Source: an uncultured Kiritimatiellota bacterium (GTDB lineage: Bacteria; Verrucomicrobiota; Kiritimatiellia; RFP12; UBA1067). From it: a stretch of DNA of 64,000 nt. Both the position numbers and the translations under genes were made by a program. Positions 42,659 through 51,734 of the stretch are shown one piece after another (the stretch's first letter is position 1; every line of letters starts with the position of its first letter). The stretch lies in NCBI GenBank assembly GCA_934621385.1, contig CAKTUI010000006.1:1-64000 (forward strand), written 5' to 3'. The notes below the pieces were generated by a model. It worked only from the letters and a program-made list of their open reading frames with translations. It made no database searches and was not told where the DNA came from.

Positions 42659-43512
42659 CGTATACCCTTTACATTCGGCCAGCGTGGATTCTTCCCATAA
42701 CGTCCACCCCGCGTCAATAGATTCCAGATAGCATTGAACGGCGGGCACCCCCACCATCTCATTCGATAGAATAGGGTCACTTCCAGTTTTCGCAAAACAC
42801 TTGCCCGAATATTTGGCACGAGCAACCCATTCGGCAACAGCGTCTGAGTCGCGTCAATACAATGCGGCGCAAAGGAACGCAGGCCATTTTCCGCCAAATT
42901 CTGCCGCGCTGCGTCGCCCGAGCACACAGTTCGCCGCCCTCCTGCAATATGCCCATAATCATGAAACTGATGCTCCACCCGAACGAAATAACTCGCATCA
43001 ATAACAGGGACTCGTTTCCGCAGGCAATAGGCAACCAGTGCACTGTCGCAGTAGGATCGACCCATCACAACGGGCGGCAAATCGAGAAATAGACCTCGTC
43101 GGAACAAAAAATAATCCATTCCGCACGAACGATGCAACCGTTTCTCACCGTCTCCAGTCCGATCAATACGCTGCCCCGTCAGCAAGAAATTTCCCCGTGG
43201 CATCGCCTCACACACCTTCATAAGCGAACCATCAAACAGAAGATCGCCATTCGAATAAAGGAACAATTCCGATTCCGTATGCGTGAACAACCATTTCACC
43301 ATCGCATTAAATGTGGGGACTCGTCCATTTCCCGGCAGGACTACCGTCCGCACATCCAATCCCAAGTCTTCCGCCCCACACGCGGATGTCTCAAAATTCA
43401 AGATCTCAACGCCGGGAAAGAACTCCCGCCAATTTGAAAGGGCCTTTCGTTGGATCTCCCCAGAAACCCCAATTGGCGGTTTAAGTGATGTGAAGACAAC
43501 AAGCTTCATCAT
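42655..43512 (-). CDS. Glycosyltransferase-like protein (GT-A type suspected)
   Basis: A 285-residue protein beginning MMKLVVFTSLKPPIG. Residues 70-100 contain LFLYSNGDLLFDGSL with an Asp in a D-x-D-like position, and later DYFLFRRGLF and YCDSALVAYCLRKRVPVIDAS follow the pattern of nucleotide-sugar-binding GT-A enzymes. It starts immediately after the wecG-like stop (TGAATG). Involvement in the surface glycan is inferred from location. Confidence 0.6.
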   Translation of the reverse strand: MMKLVVFTSLKPPIGVSGEIQRKALSNWREFFPGVEILNFETSACGAEDLGLDVRTVVLPGNGRVPTFNAMVKWLFTHTESELFLYSNGDLLFDGSLMKVCEAMPRGNFLLTGQRIDRTGDGEKRLHRSCGMDYFLFRRGLFLDLPPVVMGRSYCDSALVAYCLRKRVPVIDASYFVRVEHQFHDYGHIAGGRRTVCSGDAARQNLAENGLRSFAPHCIDATQTLLPNGLLVPNIRASVLRKLEVTLFYRMRWWGCPPFNAIWNLLTRGGRYGKNPRWPNVKGIR

Positions 43513-44301
43513 TCAATTTTTCCCATAAGCGGTCGTTCTGACTGGACGACGGGAAATCCGCACACGAACAAACTCAAACAAGAGAATCGCCGCCGCCCTC
43601 GGGACACACCACATATTGCGCCTAAACGTGCGCCGACCGCCCGACACGAGCCGCCAAAGCCAACAAAGCCCCACCCGATGAACCCATTCAGGCACCTGCG
43701 GAACACGCCCCGTATAAAAATCAAAAACCGCACCGACAGGCAACAACACGGGTACGCCAAGATCGTGCAAATGCCGCGCACACCATTTCTCCTGCTTCGG
43801 GCTACCCAATGCCACCCACATGAAATCTGGTTTGGCGGATGAAATCAACTCCTTCTGCCGCGCCCACTCTTCGGGTGTCACCTCACCAAATGGCGGCGTA
43901 TAGGCTCCTACAATCTGCACCCCTGGAAATTGCCTTCGCATCTTCTCGGCCAATTCTGCCGCGACACCAGGCCCTGCACCATAAAAAAAGTGCCGCCAGC
44001 CTCGTTTCACGCCAAAGGACAGTGCCTTGGGGAATACATGTGGTCCTATCACTCGTTCCGGCAAGCGTCCACCGCAAATCCGTGCCAGCATTTTCGTCAC
44101 TTGCCCGTCCGCCAAGACAGCATCCGCCCGCCTGTAGGCAAGGGCAAGTTCTTCTTCCTGCCAACCATGCGCAAGACCATTCGCATCGCAAAAACACGCA
44201 AAATGCACGCGCCCATCCTGTCGCCATTCATCCATTGCCGCCAGCAACTCTTCGTAGGTGCACGCAGCGACATCCCATTTATGTAAAGTTATCTTCTTCA
44301 T
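43513..44301 (-). CDS. WecG/TagA/CpsF-family glycosyltransferase
   Basis: A 262-residue GT26 enzyme: CFCDANGLAHGWQ, ADGQVTKMLARICGG, HFFYGAGPGVAAELAEKM, IVGAYTPPFGEVT, PDFMWVALGSPKQEKW and VGAVFDFYTGRVPQVPEWVHRVGLCWLWRL are all family blocks. These enzymes add ManNAc-type sugars to lipid-linked intermediates. The C-terminal tail is basic and probably membrane-binding. AGGAAGAG precedes the ATG. Confidence 0.92.
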   Translation of the reverse strand: MKKITLHKWDVAACTYEELLAAMDEWRQDGRVHFACFCDANGLAHGWQEEELALAYRRADAVLADGQVTKMLARICGGRLPERVIGPHVFPKALSFGVKRGWRHFFYGAGPGVAAELAEKMRRQFPGVQIVGAYTPPFGEVTPEEWARQKELISSAKPDFMWVALGSPKQEKWCARHLHDLGVPVLLPVGAVFDFYTGRVPQVPEWVHRVGLCWLWRLVSGGRRTFRRNMWCVPRAAAILLFEFVRVRISRRPVRTTAYGKN

Positions 44302-44329
44302 CTTACCACTCTTCCTTCTTGATGCGGTG

Positions 44330-44833
44330 CTACTCTTTAACAATAATCCGCCACGACCCTCGCGTTCCACCGACCCGCTCGACGATTTCCTTAGCCTTCA
44401 GGGCGGAAAGTTGCTTATCAAGCGTATTTTTCCTAATTCCGAGCGATTCCGCCATCTTCCGAATGGAAATCTTCGGATCTCGCTTCAGAATTTCACAAAT
44501 CCGCCGTTGTTCACCTGGCAGGGAGCCCAATGCATTGTCCCCCCTATTGCCCCCCCTATTGTCCGTAGCCTCCGAAACCGCCGCCCGACGTCTGATGACC
44601 AAGCGAATGGCATTTCCAAAATCGGCGACCTCCAATGTACCAAGCCCCGCCTCTCTGACTGCCCGCTGAACACACAACAGCCCACTCCCCCAGTTCTCGA
44701 TGAAAAACATATAGGCAAAAACTGCCGCGATGACCTTGTTTCGACATTCCGAATGGCCGACAATCACCTCGTTCGGAACGCGCTTGAACTCAAGTTCGGC
44801 CGTTTCACCGCGTCGGATATCGTCAATCAGCAT
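44330..44833 (-). pseudogene. Internally deleted AlbA_2/HATPase-type transcriptional regulator
   Basis: A 167-residue remnant. The first ~22 residues (DDIRRGETAELEFKRVP) match the beginning of an AlbA_2 (Schlafen-like) DNA-binding domain. It jumps directly to the C-terminal region of the same family (HSECRNKVIAAVF, FIENWGSGL), so roughly 250-300 residues are missing. A winged-helix end (SIRKMAESLGIRKNTLDKQL) remains. A Gly/Asn/Arg linker is coded by C6 and C7 tracts at about 44539-44561. The frame is open, so a short product is possible, but it would lack its main domain. Confidence 0.65.
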
Positions 44834-44997
44834 GACACACCCCCGTCTTTTTGCGCAAAACCAACACATCCAAACGGCGCATTCTGCCGCGCAACAAACT
44901 CATTGAGCGAAAGCGCCACCACATCAAGGCCAATCGCCAAAAATTGCGCCATTGCACGCAGAAGCGCGGCAGAAATCTTCCTTTCACCAACTTTCAC
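44827..44997 (-). CDS. Small protein upstream of the regulator remnant, GTG start
   Basis: A 56-residue frame beginning at GTG 44997, which lies 6 nt after a TGTATAAT element, the same leaderless arrangement as elsewhere in the window. Its stop overlaps the ATG of the next gene. It reads as a compact helical protein (ISAALLRAMAQFLAIGLDVVALSLNEFV) with two or three Cys. Unknown; it may be the surviving front gene of a two-gene regulator module. Confidence 0.45.
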   Translation of the reverse strand: MKVGERKISAALLRAMAQFLAIGLDVVALSLNEFVARQNAPFGCVGFAQKDGGVSC

Positions 44998-45003
44998 GCA
45001 CTT

Positions 45004-45011
45004 ATTATACA
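45004..45011 (-). promoter_or_regulatory. Extended -10 promoter before the small GTG gene
   Basis: Minus strand TGTATAAT, 6 nt before the GTG at 44997. Confidence 0.5.
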
Positions 45012-45335
45012 CTAATCCGCGAAACCTCACAATCGCGAATTTTTGAGAATCCTAAAGTTCAAGTTTAGAATCCTCAAAATCAACCGTCTTCACGACTTCC
45101 TTCTTTTCAATCAGCACCCGACTGAGTAGCCGTACTGCCCACGAAACGAAATCACACGACACGTCAAATTCTATTCAAATGTGAATAGCTCAAGTTTGAA
45201 TAGGTTTTGATTCGGCCGGTAGACAAGTTGTGCACTCCTCGCGAGTCCGCAGGCCTCTCTGATTGTAGAAACAATTAAACTTCCGCAAAAAGAGTTACTC
45301 CCGCCAATCATCCGTTATCAACACGATTAGTCCTT
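45012..45335. other. AT-rich intergenic region with small palindromes
   Basis: No gene. A symmetric imperfect palindrome spans 45043-45077 (TTGAG...CTCAA outside, CTAAA...TTTAG inside), and CTATTCA/TGAATAG occurs at 45171-45188. Both may be operators or terminators. Confidence 0.5.
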
Positions 45336-46608
45336 TCATGCACCCATAAGGATGTCTGGCTCAAGCAAGAATGGAATGACTCCAACAAAGACAACACCTT
45401 CCGCATTTTGCCAAAGTCGCTCGTTCCCTCCCGTGATGACGATGCGGCGAAAGAAGTCATCCGCCTTTCTAAACGGACGAATTTCACTCGCAAGTTTCCC
45501 ATGGTCATCAATGTTTAAGGCTGACTGAATGTAGACACGTCTGAACCCGCTATTAACGACAAAATCAATCTCAAGTTCCTTGCGGACGCTCTTCCCCTTC
45601 TCGTCTTTCTCCACTGTCTGCACAACACCAACATCAACGCTGTACCCACGACGCAGCAATTCGCAATAAATCACATTCTCCATCAAATGAGTCCGCTCAA
45701 TTTGCCGAAAATTGAGTCTCGCGTTTCGCAGCCCCGTGTCAACGCAATAGTACTTGGCCGCACCTTCGAGATACTTTCGCCCCTTCACATCATAACGCAA
45801 GGTTTTCTCAAATAAGAAAGAACGGCACAGAATCTCCAGATAACGCGCAACGGTCTGCGGACAAGCCGACAATGCCGCCGTTGTTGTCAGAGTATCCGAA
45901 ATGCGCTTGGCATTGGTCAACCCACCGATGGCAGTTGAAATGACATCACAAACGGCACCAAGGGCCACTTCGTTCTTTAACGAATACCGCTCCACAATAT
46001 CCGCGAAATAGACGCGCCCAAACAAACTTTTGAGATAAGATTCACGCGAACGCTGGTCGGGCGACAAAACTGCCAATGATCCCGCCCCAGACAAGATAAT
46101 CCTCCCACGCATCGGACTTTTCCTTTCCGCCAATCTGGTAATACTCCGCAAACGAAAGTGGCCACAGGCGAATCACGGCACCCCGATCTCGGAAATTCGT
46201 CGCAATATCTTCGGACAGCATTTCCGAATTGGAACCCGTCACATAGACATCCGCCTTTTTCATCAATGTCGTCAGAACATCATAAAATGTTACGCCATCT
46301 CCCTCAAGCGGCTTGCACTCTTGAATCTCATCAATAAGTACGTACATCTGTCGCCCATCAGAAAGCAACCGTTCCTTGACATATAACGAAAGCGCACGCG
46401 GATTGCGCAGAAATTCAAATTCGTCCTCATCAAGCCGAACCTCAATAATCTGCTCGTCGGCAACGCCCGCTTCGCGCAGATAGTCCCGGAAGATATTGAA
46501 GAGAAAGTAACTCTTTCCACAACGCCGAATGCCAGTAATCACCTTCACAAGGCCATTCAGCATAAATTTTCTAATCTGGTCAAGATAGAACTTTCTTTCG
46601 ATTCTCAT
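45336..46608 (-). pseudogene. AAA_14/DUF4143 ATPase, frameshifted
   Basis: Two overlapping frames form one protein of about 410 residues. The first (46608 to about 46080) has ITGIRRCGKSYF (Walker A), VLIDEIQE (Walker B), GSNSEML and DYLVWGG. The second continues with VLSPDQRSRESYLKSLFGRVYFADIVERY and the DUF4143 nuclease-like C-terminus (KYYCVDTGLRNAR, ENVIYCELLRRGYSVDVG, EIDFVV). Frame changes just after DYLVWGG near 46075-46090, where a loss of two bases (or gain of one) would explain it. Members occur in accessory, sometimes toxin-antitoxin-like, roles. A TGGTATCAT element precedes it. Confidence 0.8.
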
Positions 46609-46644
46609 TCTTAAATATTCCGTAGAAATCTACAGAACATTCAA

Positions 46645-46653
46645 ATGATACCA
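46645..46653 (-). promoter_or_regulatory. Extended -10 promoter of the AAA_14 gene
   Basis: Minus strand TGGTATCAT, about 37 nt before the ATG at 46608. Confidence 0.45.
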
Positions 46654-47450
46654 CATCTCATCGCCTCCCGTCAACCCCGCCACACCAAGCATAGACACTC
46701 CCAACTAACGAAACATGGATATTATGCCATATTTAGCGCATCAGAAACGAAAGAATCAAAGATTATTTATCGAAATTGAATAATTATTCACCCACCATTA
46801 GCCTTCATGCGTTTTTCCCGTCGCCTCAAGACCTGTGCCGTCCGACCCGACACCCCCACCTGCGTCAAAATAAGCACGCCAGACATTCTTATTCCTCCAT
46901 TTTTGTCGAAATAAGAAAAAACGGTCTCCGCAAATGCTTATTTCAACACGCGGCCGATCTCACTGCGGCAAAATAAAAAACAAAAACCTCTCGCGCCAGC
47001 AAAAGCACATTCAGCGAAAGAAGCGTCTCTTCATTTTGCTGCGCTCAGGCTCTTGTGGCTCGCATATCACCGCGCCTCGCCCTGCGCCGTCCGCGCCGTC
47101 GCCCACGCGGGATTCTGCACCCAGCACTCGTGGGCACGACTCATCCGCGAATGTCCCTCGCAAATCGGCTTCCTCATGAGAAAATCTGCAAATATCCGCT
47201 GCTGACGAACCATCATCAGCGTCTTCGGCCCCTTCAGTCCGTTGCCCTCGTGGCCGTACTTACGCACACGCTTCAACTCGCAGAAAAAGCGGAAATTGGC
47301 TGTCCGGGGGGCCTGCGCGAGACGAAGGTCTGGCCAACTCTCCACTATAGCCAAGACGACAGATTGCGTTTCCACATCTGAACCTGCGGAAACGTCGACA
47401 AAATGACAATAGCACATAGGCAGAAATGGCCCCGAACAGGCAAACCGAAA

Positions 47451-47553
47451 ATGATGCTGTTCTCCAACACGGGAGACGCTGTTCTCTCGATCGGGAGAAC
47501 AGCGTCTCTTGATTGAGAGAACAGCGTCTCTCGGTCAGGGAGTCATCCGTCCC
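47451..47553. repeat. 22-bp-phased inverted/direct repeats
   Basis: Units at 47451-47464 (diverged), 47473-47486 (GAGACGCTGTTCTC), 47495-47508 and 47517-47530 (both GAGAACAGCGTCTC, its reverse complement) repeat every 22 bp. GGGA...TCCC at 47538-47553 is centred one further 22-bp step along. The second unit can pair with either the third or the fourth as a 14-bp stem, so two alternative hairpins are possible. Confidence 0.9.
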
Positions 47554-47768
47554 ACACACATAGGGAGAATTCCATGTCCCCTTCTCCTCTCTATATAGGG
47601 CAACGACACGCCCACCTATTTGATTGCACACAAGACAAGGACTCTTACGCTTCCCCGGTAGCCACATTGTCCCATCACCATCCGTTCCACCGACAACCCG
47701 TCCCTGCAAGGGACCGGCGAAGGACTCCACCATGTAACGGAATCGACACTTGTCGCGACTTCAGAAAC

Positions 47769-47805
47769 GGTGGGTCTCGTGAATGCAAAATCACCGAGAC
47801 CCACC
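47769..47805 (+). promoter_or_regulatory. Strong leader hairpin before the HU/Ig gene
   Basis: GGTGGGTCTCG (47769-47779) pairs with CGAGACCCACC (47795-47805), extended by TGA/TCA. The loop region holds GAATGCAAAAT, which recurs right after the gene's stop. It is about 65 nt before the ATG and could be a control element or a terminator of upstream transcription. Confidence 0.55.
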
Positions 47806-47869
47806 CCCACGGAAGCGCGGCGCGTGCCGCGCACGTCGGGATAACCAACAACAAGAAAGGAAACAACAA

Positions 47870-48595
47870 ATGACAAGCAAACCCAAACTCAAGTACCGGA
47901 TCATCCCCGGCAAAAACCCCCACACGGGCATCGCCCTCCTGCGGCCAATCATCGCCGAGCGCGAGACCCTGCGCACCGACCAGGTCGTCGAGTACGCCCT
48001 CAAGGCCGGCTACGTGCGCGGACAGTTCCACGACATGCGCGGCGCACTGAACGGCTTCATTGAGGCAATCCAGCAGCTCGGCCGCGACGGCAAGAGCGTC
48101 AACCTCAGCGACTGGCTGCGCATCCACGGCGAGCTCACCGGCTCGGTGGATGCCACGCGCCAGCTCGGGCCGAAGAACGGCTACAAGGTCGTCATCTCCC
48201 CGCTCAAGGAGCTGAAACGGTCCGTCTCGGACTTCAGCTGGACGAACGTGGACGAGCCGGCGGCGGCCGTCAGGGTGGACCACGTGTACGCGGCGGGCTC
48301 CAGCGCGGACGGCGTGGTCGAGAAGTCCAAGCGCATCGTGGTGAACGGGCGGAACCTCGCGTACGACGCGGCGCTCGGCGACCAGGTGGTCATCGCGTGG
48401 ACGGACGCGGAGGGCGAGGCGCAGAACGCGGCGCTCACGCCGGTGGAGTCGGACGCATACCGCATGGCGTTCGAGTGGCCGGCATCGCTGAGCGAGCTTG
48501 AGAGCGGCGCGGCGCTGACGCTGACCTTCACCCTGCACGGCGGCGTGAAGGACTCTCCCGCCCAAATCGTCGTCAAGAAGCTGACGCTCGGCTAA
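47870..48595 (+). CDS. HU-like DNA-binding protein with a C-terminal Ig-like (DUF4469-type) domain
   Basis: A 241-residue protein. Residues 1-125 are an HU-like domain of the long type (LRTDQVVEYALKAGYVRGQFHDMRGALNGFIEAI, VNLSDWLRIHGELTG). Residues ~130-241 form a beta-sandwich like DUF4469 (VDHVYAAGSS, IVVNGRNLAYDAALGDQVVIAW, LTLTFTLHGGVKDS). AAAGGAAA precedes the ATG. It is GC-rich, plus-strand and isolated inside an AT-richer minus-strand polysaccharide locus, so it may be an insertion. DNA binding is expected, and the phased repeats just upstream are candidate targets. Confidence 0.75.
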   Translation: MTSKPKLKYRIIPGKNPHTGIALLRPIIAERETLRTDQVVEYALKAGYVRGQFHDMRGALNGFIEAIQQLGRDGKSVNLSDWLRIHGELTGSVDATRQLGPKNGYKVVISPLKELKRSVSDFSWTNVDEPAAAVRVDHVYAAGSSADGVVEKSKRIVVNGRNLAYDAALGDQVVIAWTDAEGEAQNAALTPVESDAYRMAFEWPASLSELESGAALTLTFTLHGGVKDSPAQIVVKKLTLG

Positions 48596-48620
48596 CGAAT
48601 GCAAAATTAACCAATGGGCG

Positions 48621-48663
48621 AACCTGCCTCGCTCGCGTTGTCAAGGCGCGAGTGAGACAGGTT
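48621..48663. terminator. Bidirectional terminator hairpin
   Basis: Left arm 48621-48637 and right arm 48647-48663 pair (AACCTG, CTC, CTCGCG against their complements) with two small mismatches and a 9-nt loop. It lies between the convergent ends of the HU/Ig gene and the glycosyltransferase ending at 48713. Confidence 0.7.
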
Positions 48664-48712
48664 GACAGGGGGTTTGTATCCCCTTCCCAATTCTGATCAC
48701 CCCACTTCGGCT

Positions 48713-49993
48713 CTAACCCTCTAATATTTCCCCATACGCACTCATCAGTTGGTCAACCACCGTCTGAGGATTGTAACGGCGCAAAGCCGTCTCATACGCA
48801 TTTCTTGCACAGTTCCGTGCAAAGTCCCTATCCGAAAACAGTCGGTCAATTGCCGCCGCCAGTGATGCGGGATCTCCACTCGGGACAAGAAGCCCCTCCT
48901 TGCCATTCTCCAGAAGTGAAGGAACACCTCCGACATAGGTCGCTACACTCGGCACTCCGCTCAACATCGCCTCTCCCAGTGAATTCGGGCTATTCTCAAT
49001 CATTGACGGCAGAACAAAAATCTCGGACTGCGCAAGTTCCTCTGCTACCGCTTGATCTGAAAGACTCGGCAGCAAGCGAACATTATCACAAAGGTCCAAT
49101 CGCACAACCTCTGACCACAAAAAATCATCGTACTCACCACGTCGGAGTCTGTCGAAAATCCCCCGTACCGGCAGAATTTTCTTTCCTGCCGCAATCGTTA
49201 GCCGAATGTCCCCGTACTTCGACTTCAATGCCGCAACCGCTCTCAGCAGCCAATGCCCCCCCTTCAGGGGATAAGAAACAGCCGCCGAGCAATAGATGGA
49301 GTGAGGAACGATGCTGTCCTCATGCCTGTTATTTGAATAGAACGGAGTCCGCAGTACTTCACCAACCTCGTGATAGACCGCTGAAGGACAGAGGTAGTTA
49401 ACCCATGCGCGATCCCATTGTGTCCGCCCCAGATAATGCCTGAAATTCGCAAAACAACGTCGCTCACCAACACCACCACGCTCTTCGCGCCAAATTCGTG
49501 CAATATCGGACACCTTCGTAAGCCCCAGCCATTTGCGCAACACGAAACGATGGCGAGCCAGTTCCTCCTCCGAAAGCCCACCCATATAATGCGCACAGTA
49601 ACCCAAGATAATTCCCTGGACGGAAACCACGCGTTTTACATTCCCCCAAACCCAGCCGGGCATCGCCGCAAAAACACCCTCCGTACCATGCACATGAACT
49701 AAATTGGGTTTCTCTTCTGCAATACAGGCCTGAACGGCATGCGCGAATGGCGCTGACGGAAGTCCCGCAAGGCGATTGTAGCGGAAAGTTCCAAGGGAGA
49801 TGTACTTTACTCCGCCAATAGACCTGACAGTACGTGCGGAACCTTCGCTTGCAATTACCAGTTCCAAGGATGGCTGATAGTTCCGAAGTGCTGAAACAAG
49901 AGCAGGAAGCCACCCATTTATGTTCTTTTGCTCCGCACCAAGCACCTCCGCAAACTCAGGCAACATAATACTAGTGAACCAAAGCACCTTCAT
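48713..49993 (-). CDS. Glycosyltransferase family 4
   Basis: A 426-residue GT4-type enzyme. N-terminal Rossmann domain with LVHVHGTEGVFAAMPG; C-terminal donor domain with LPSLSDQAVAEELAQSEIFVLPSMIENSPNSLGEAMLSGVPSVATYVGGVPSLLENGKEGLL (the E-x7-E region). It overlaps the next GT4 gene by ATGA. One of four GT4 genes in tight series, each probably adding one sugar of the repeat unit. Confidence 0.9.
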   Translation of the reverse strand: MKVLWFTSIMLPEFAEVLGAEQKNINGWLPALVSALRNYQPSLELVIASEGSARTVRSIGGVKYISLGTFRYNRLAGLPSAPFAHAVQACIAEEKPNLVHVHGTEGVFAAMPGWVWGNVKRVVSVQGIILGYCAHYMGGLSEEELARHRFVLRKWLGLTKVSDIARIWREERGGVGERRCFANFRHYLGRTQWDRAWVNYLCPSAVYHEVGEVLRTPFYSNNRHEDSIVPHSIYCSAAVSYPLKGGHWLLRAVAALKSKYGDIRLTIAAGKKILPVRGIFDRLRRGEYDDFLWSEVVRLDLCDNVRLLPSLSDQAVAEELAQSEIFVLPSMIENSPNSLGEAMLSGVPSVATYVGGVPSLLENGKEGLLVPSGDPASLAAAIDRLFSDRDFARNCARNAYETALRRYNPQTVVDQLMSAYGEILEG

Positions 49994-51192
49994 TTCTCTA
50001 CCTCCCGATAGATCGTCATCAACTGTTTATAGTTCTGTTCGGGCGAAAAGCGGTTTTCGTAATCTTCCCGTGCAGCGCAACACATCCGTCGATAGTCTGC
50101 TTCGCCCAAACGAACCATCCGAAGCAAGGCCGTAGCAAGAGCTGGCGCATCTCCAGCCTTAAAGACAAAACCTGTTCGACCATCCTCAACTAAACTTGAC
50201 AATGCACCAAGATCAGACACCACACAGGGAGTCGCTGCAGCAAACGCCTCTAGAATCGTCATCGGCATTCCCTCGTAGCACTCACTCGGCAAAACACATA
50301 CACGAACCATCGCCAATTCTTTCCGCACTTCCGCATTGTCCCTTCTTCCCCAAAACTCAACAGGAAGACCCGTCGCCAATCGTTCATAAGAGGAACGGCA
50401 ATCACCATTCCCGATAATGACCAACTTGGGGCACTCTCCTGCCAGCACTCCACGCCGCCATTCAACTAAAACAAGTCGCCACGCCAAAATCAATGTCTTC
50501 AATCCCTTCTCATCACTCAATCGGCCCACATAGAGAACCACATTTCTACGCAACGCTTCGTCATTCGGGCAAGGGGCTGACATAACGAAATTTGACTTTA
50601 TTCTCATCTTCTCTGAAGAAAGGTTAGCACTCATCATCTGCTTCTGAAACTCACTAAATACAATAAAACGCGACACCCATCTCGCAACAAATAGACGATA
50701 AAGCGCGATAGAAAGGGAAATTGGCAATGTGGCCAAAAAACTCTTCCGATAGCACCGATGTCGCAATCCTGGGCATACGCTTTGCCCCCTTATACAAAGC
50801 GTACAGATGGAGCCATCCCGCATCGGAATCCCTGCCGCACAGACAAGCCGATAGTTGTGAAGGGTCATCACGACAGGCGCAAGTTTAGCCACCGCACGTA
50901 CTGTCCAAAGGCTGATTAATGGGAATGTGTTGTGAAAGTGAACGATGTCAGGCCTGAATGCACGGCACTGTCGCGCCAGCGCTCGGGCGGCGAACGGATT
51001 GCAAATCGTGCTAAACGCGCCAACAATTTTCCCCCACAACCCCCTCCCGCGTATCGTATCCGAATGCCGCGTAAATGTCTGAACCTCGTGCCCATGCGCC
51101 CGTAACAGATCGCGTTCCGCCTCAAAGACGACATTTTCCCCCGACGGCGCAGATGTCCCGTAGTAGTTATGGACAAGAAGTATGCGCATCAC
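49990..51192 (-). CDS. Glycosyltransferase family 4
   Basis: A 400-residue GT4 enzyme: MRILLVHNYYGTSAPSGEN, DIVHFHNTFPLISLW, VVMTLHNYRLVCAAGIPMRDG, LYVGRLSDEKGLKTLI, LPSECYEGMPMTILEAFAAATPCVVSDLGA. It overlaps the acetyltransferase gene at its start (ATGATG) and the next GT4 at its end. Confidence 0.92.
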   Translation of the reverse strand: MMRILLVHNYYGTSAPSGENVVFEAERDLLRAHGHEVQTFTRHSDTIRGRGLWGKIVGAFSTICNPFAARALARQCRAFRPDIVHFHNTFPLISLWTVRAVAKLAPVVMTLHNYRLVCAAGIPMRDGSICTLCIRGQSVCPGLRHRCYRKSFLATLPISLSIALYRLFVARWVSRFIVFSEFQKQMMSANLSSEKMRIKSNFVMSAPCPNDEALRRNVVLYVGRLSDEKGLKTLILAWRLVLVEWRRGVLAGECPKLVIIGNGDCRSSYERLATGLPVEFWGRRDNAEVRKELAMVRVCVLPSECYEGMPMTILEAFAAATPCVVSDLGALSSLVEDGRTGFVFKAGDAPALATALLRMVRLGEADYRRMCCAAREDYENRFSPEQNYKQLMTIYREVEK

Positions 51193-51734
51193 TCAAAATC
51201 CTTGAAATATCCACGCACCGCACCATATTTGGCATGGACAACACCTGGATTGCCAACCACAACAGAATGGTCTGGCACATCAAAGTTGACGAAAGCACCC
51301 GGAGCGATGAAAACATCATTCCCGATTGTGACACCACCGCAAATGGTGGCATTTAAGCCCACGACAACAAAACGCCTCAATTTCGGGACACCCTTTCTTT
51401 TGCCAGTTCGAATATCACCCAGTGTAGAGCCTTTAAAGAGCAGACAATTTCCTTCAATCACGACCTTGCTATTGACAGTGATTCCATAAGCATGACCAAG
51501 GACTACCCCCCCCCCTATTCTACTAGAATACTTCATCTCTATTCCACGCCGACGCGCCATCAGCAAAAACAGAAATCGTGCAATGCCAGCCCATCTCGCT
51601 TCACCAAGACGGCCAAAATAGATCATCAACCAAGATGCCTGCGTTAGAATTCGCCAAACACCCCCCAGCCTCAACGGCTCACGAAAAGCGACCTCATAGT
51701 CTTGTCGAAATTTCGGCGGAATCAAACTAATCAT
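51189..51734 (-). CDS. Serine-acetyltransferase-like hexapeptide acyltransferase
   Basis: A 181-residue left-handed beta-helix acyltransferase: IGGGVVLGHAYGITVNSKVVIEGNCLLF, TLGDIRTGKRKGVPKL and a final TIGNDVFIAPGAFVNFDVPDHSVVVGNPG. Similar to SAT/colanic-acid-type acetyltransferases that O- or N-acetylate sugars of a surface glycan. A G10 tract encodes part of IGGGVV (51506-51515). The ATG at 51734 overlaps the upstream stop. Confidence 0.85.
   Translation of the reverse strand: MISLIPPKFRQDYEVAFREPLRLGGVWRILTQASWLMIYFGRLGEARWAGIARFLFLLMARRRGIEMKYSSRIGGGVVLGHAYGITVNSKVVIEGNCLLFKGSTLGDIRTGKRKGVPKLRRFVVVGLNATICGGVTIGNDVFIAPGAFVNFDVPDHSVVVGNPGVVHAKYGAVRGYFKDFE
51506..51515. repeat. Homopolymer of 10 C (G10 in the coding strand)
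   Basis: Lies inside the acetyltransferase gene at the front of the hexapeptide domain. At length 10 the frame is open; a one-base change would abolish the enzyme. Confidence 0.95.

Larger units (their letters stand above)
46654..47869. other. 1.2-kb stretch with no clear gene
   Basis: None of the frames here reads like protein. It runs from AT-rich sequence near the decayed ATPase to GC-rich sequence before the HU/Ig gene. It holds four 14-bp palindrome-related units at 47451-47530 and a strong hairpin at 47769-47805. Part may be a dead gene. Confidence 0.5.

Noticed and set aside
46776..47733. Several frames of 60-160 codons in the gene-poor stretch
   Set aside because: None has a ribosome-binding site plus protein-like composition, and they overlap one another on both strands.
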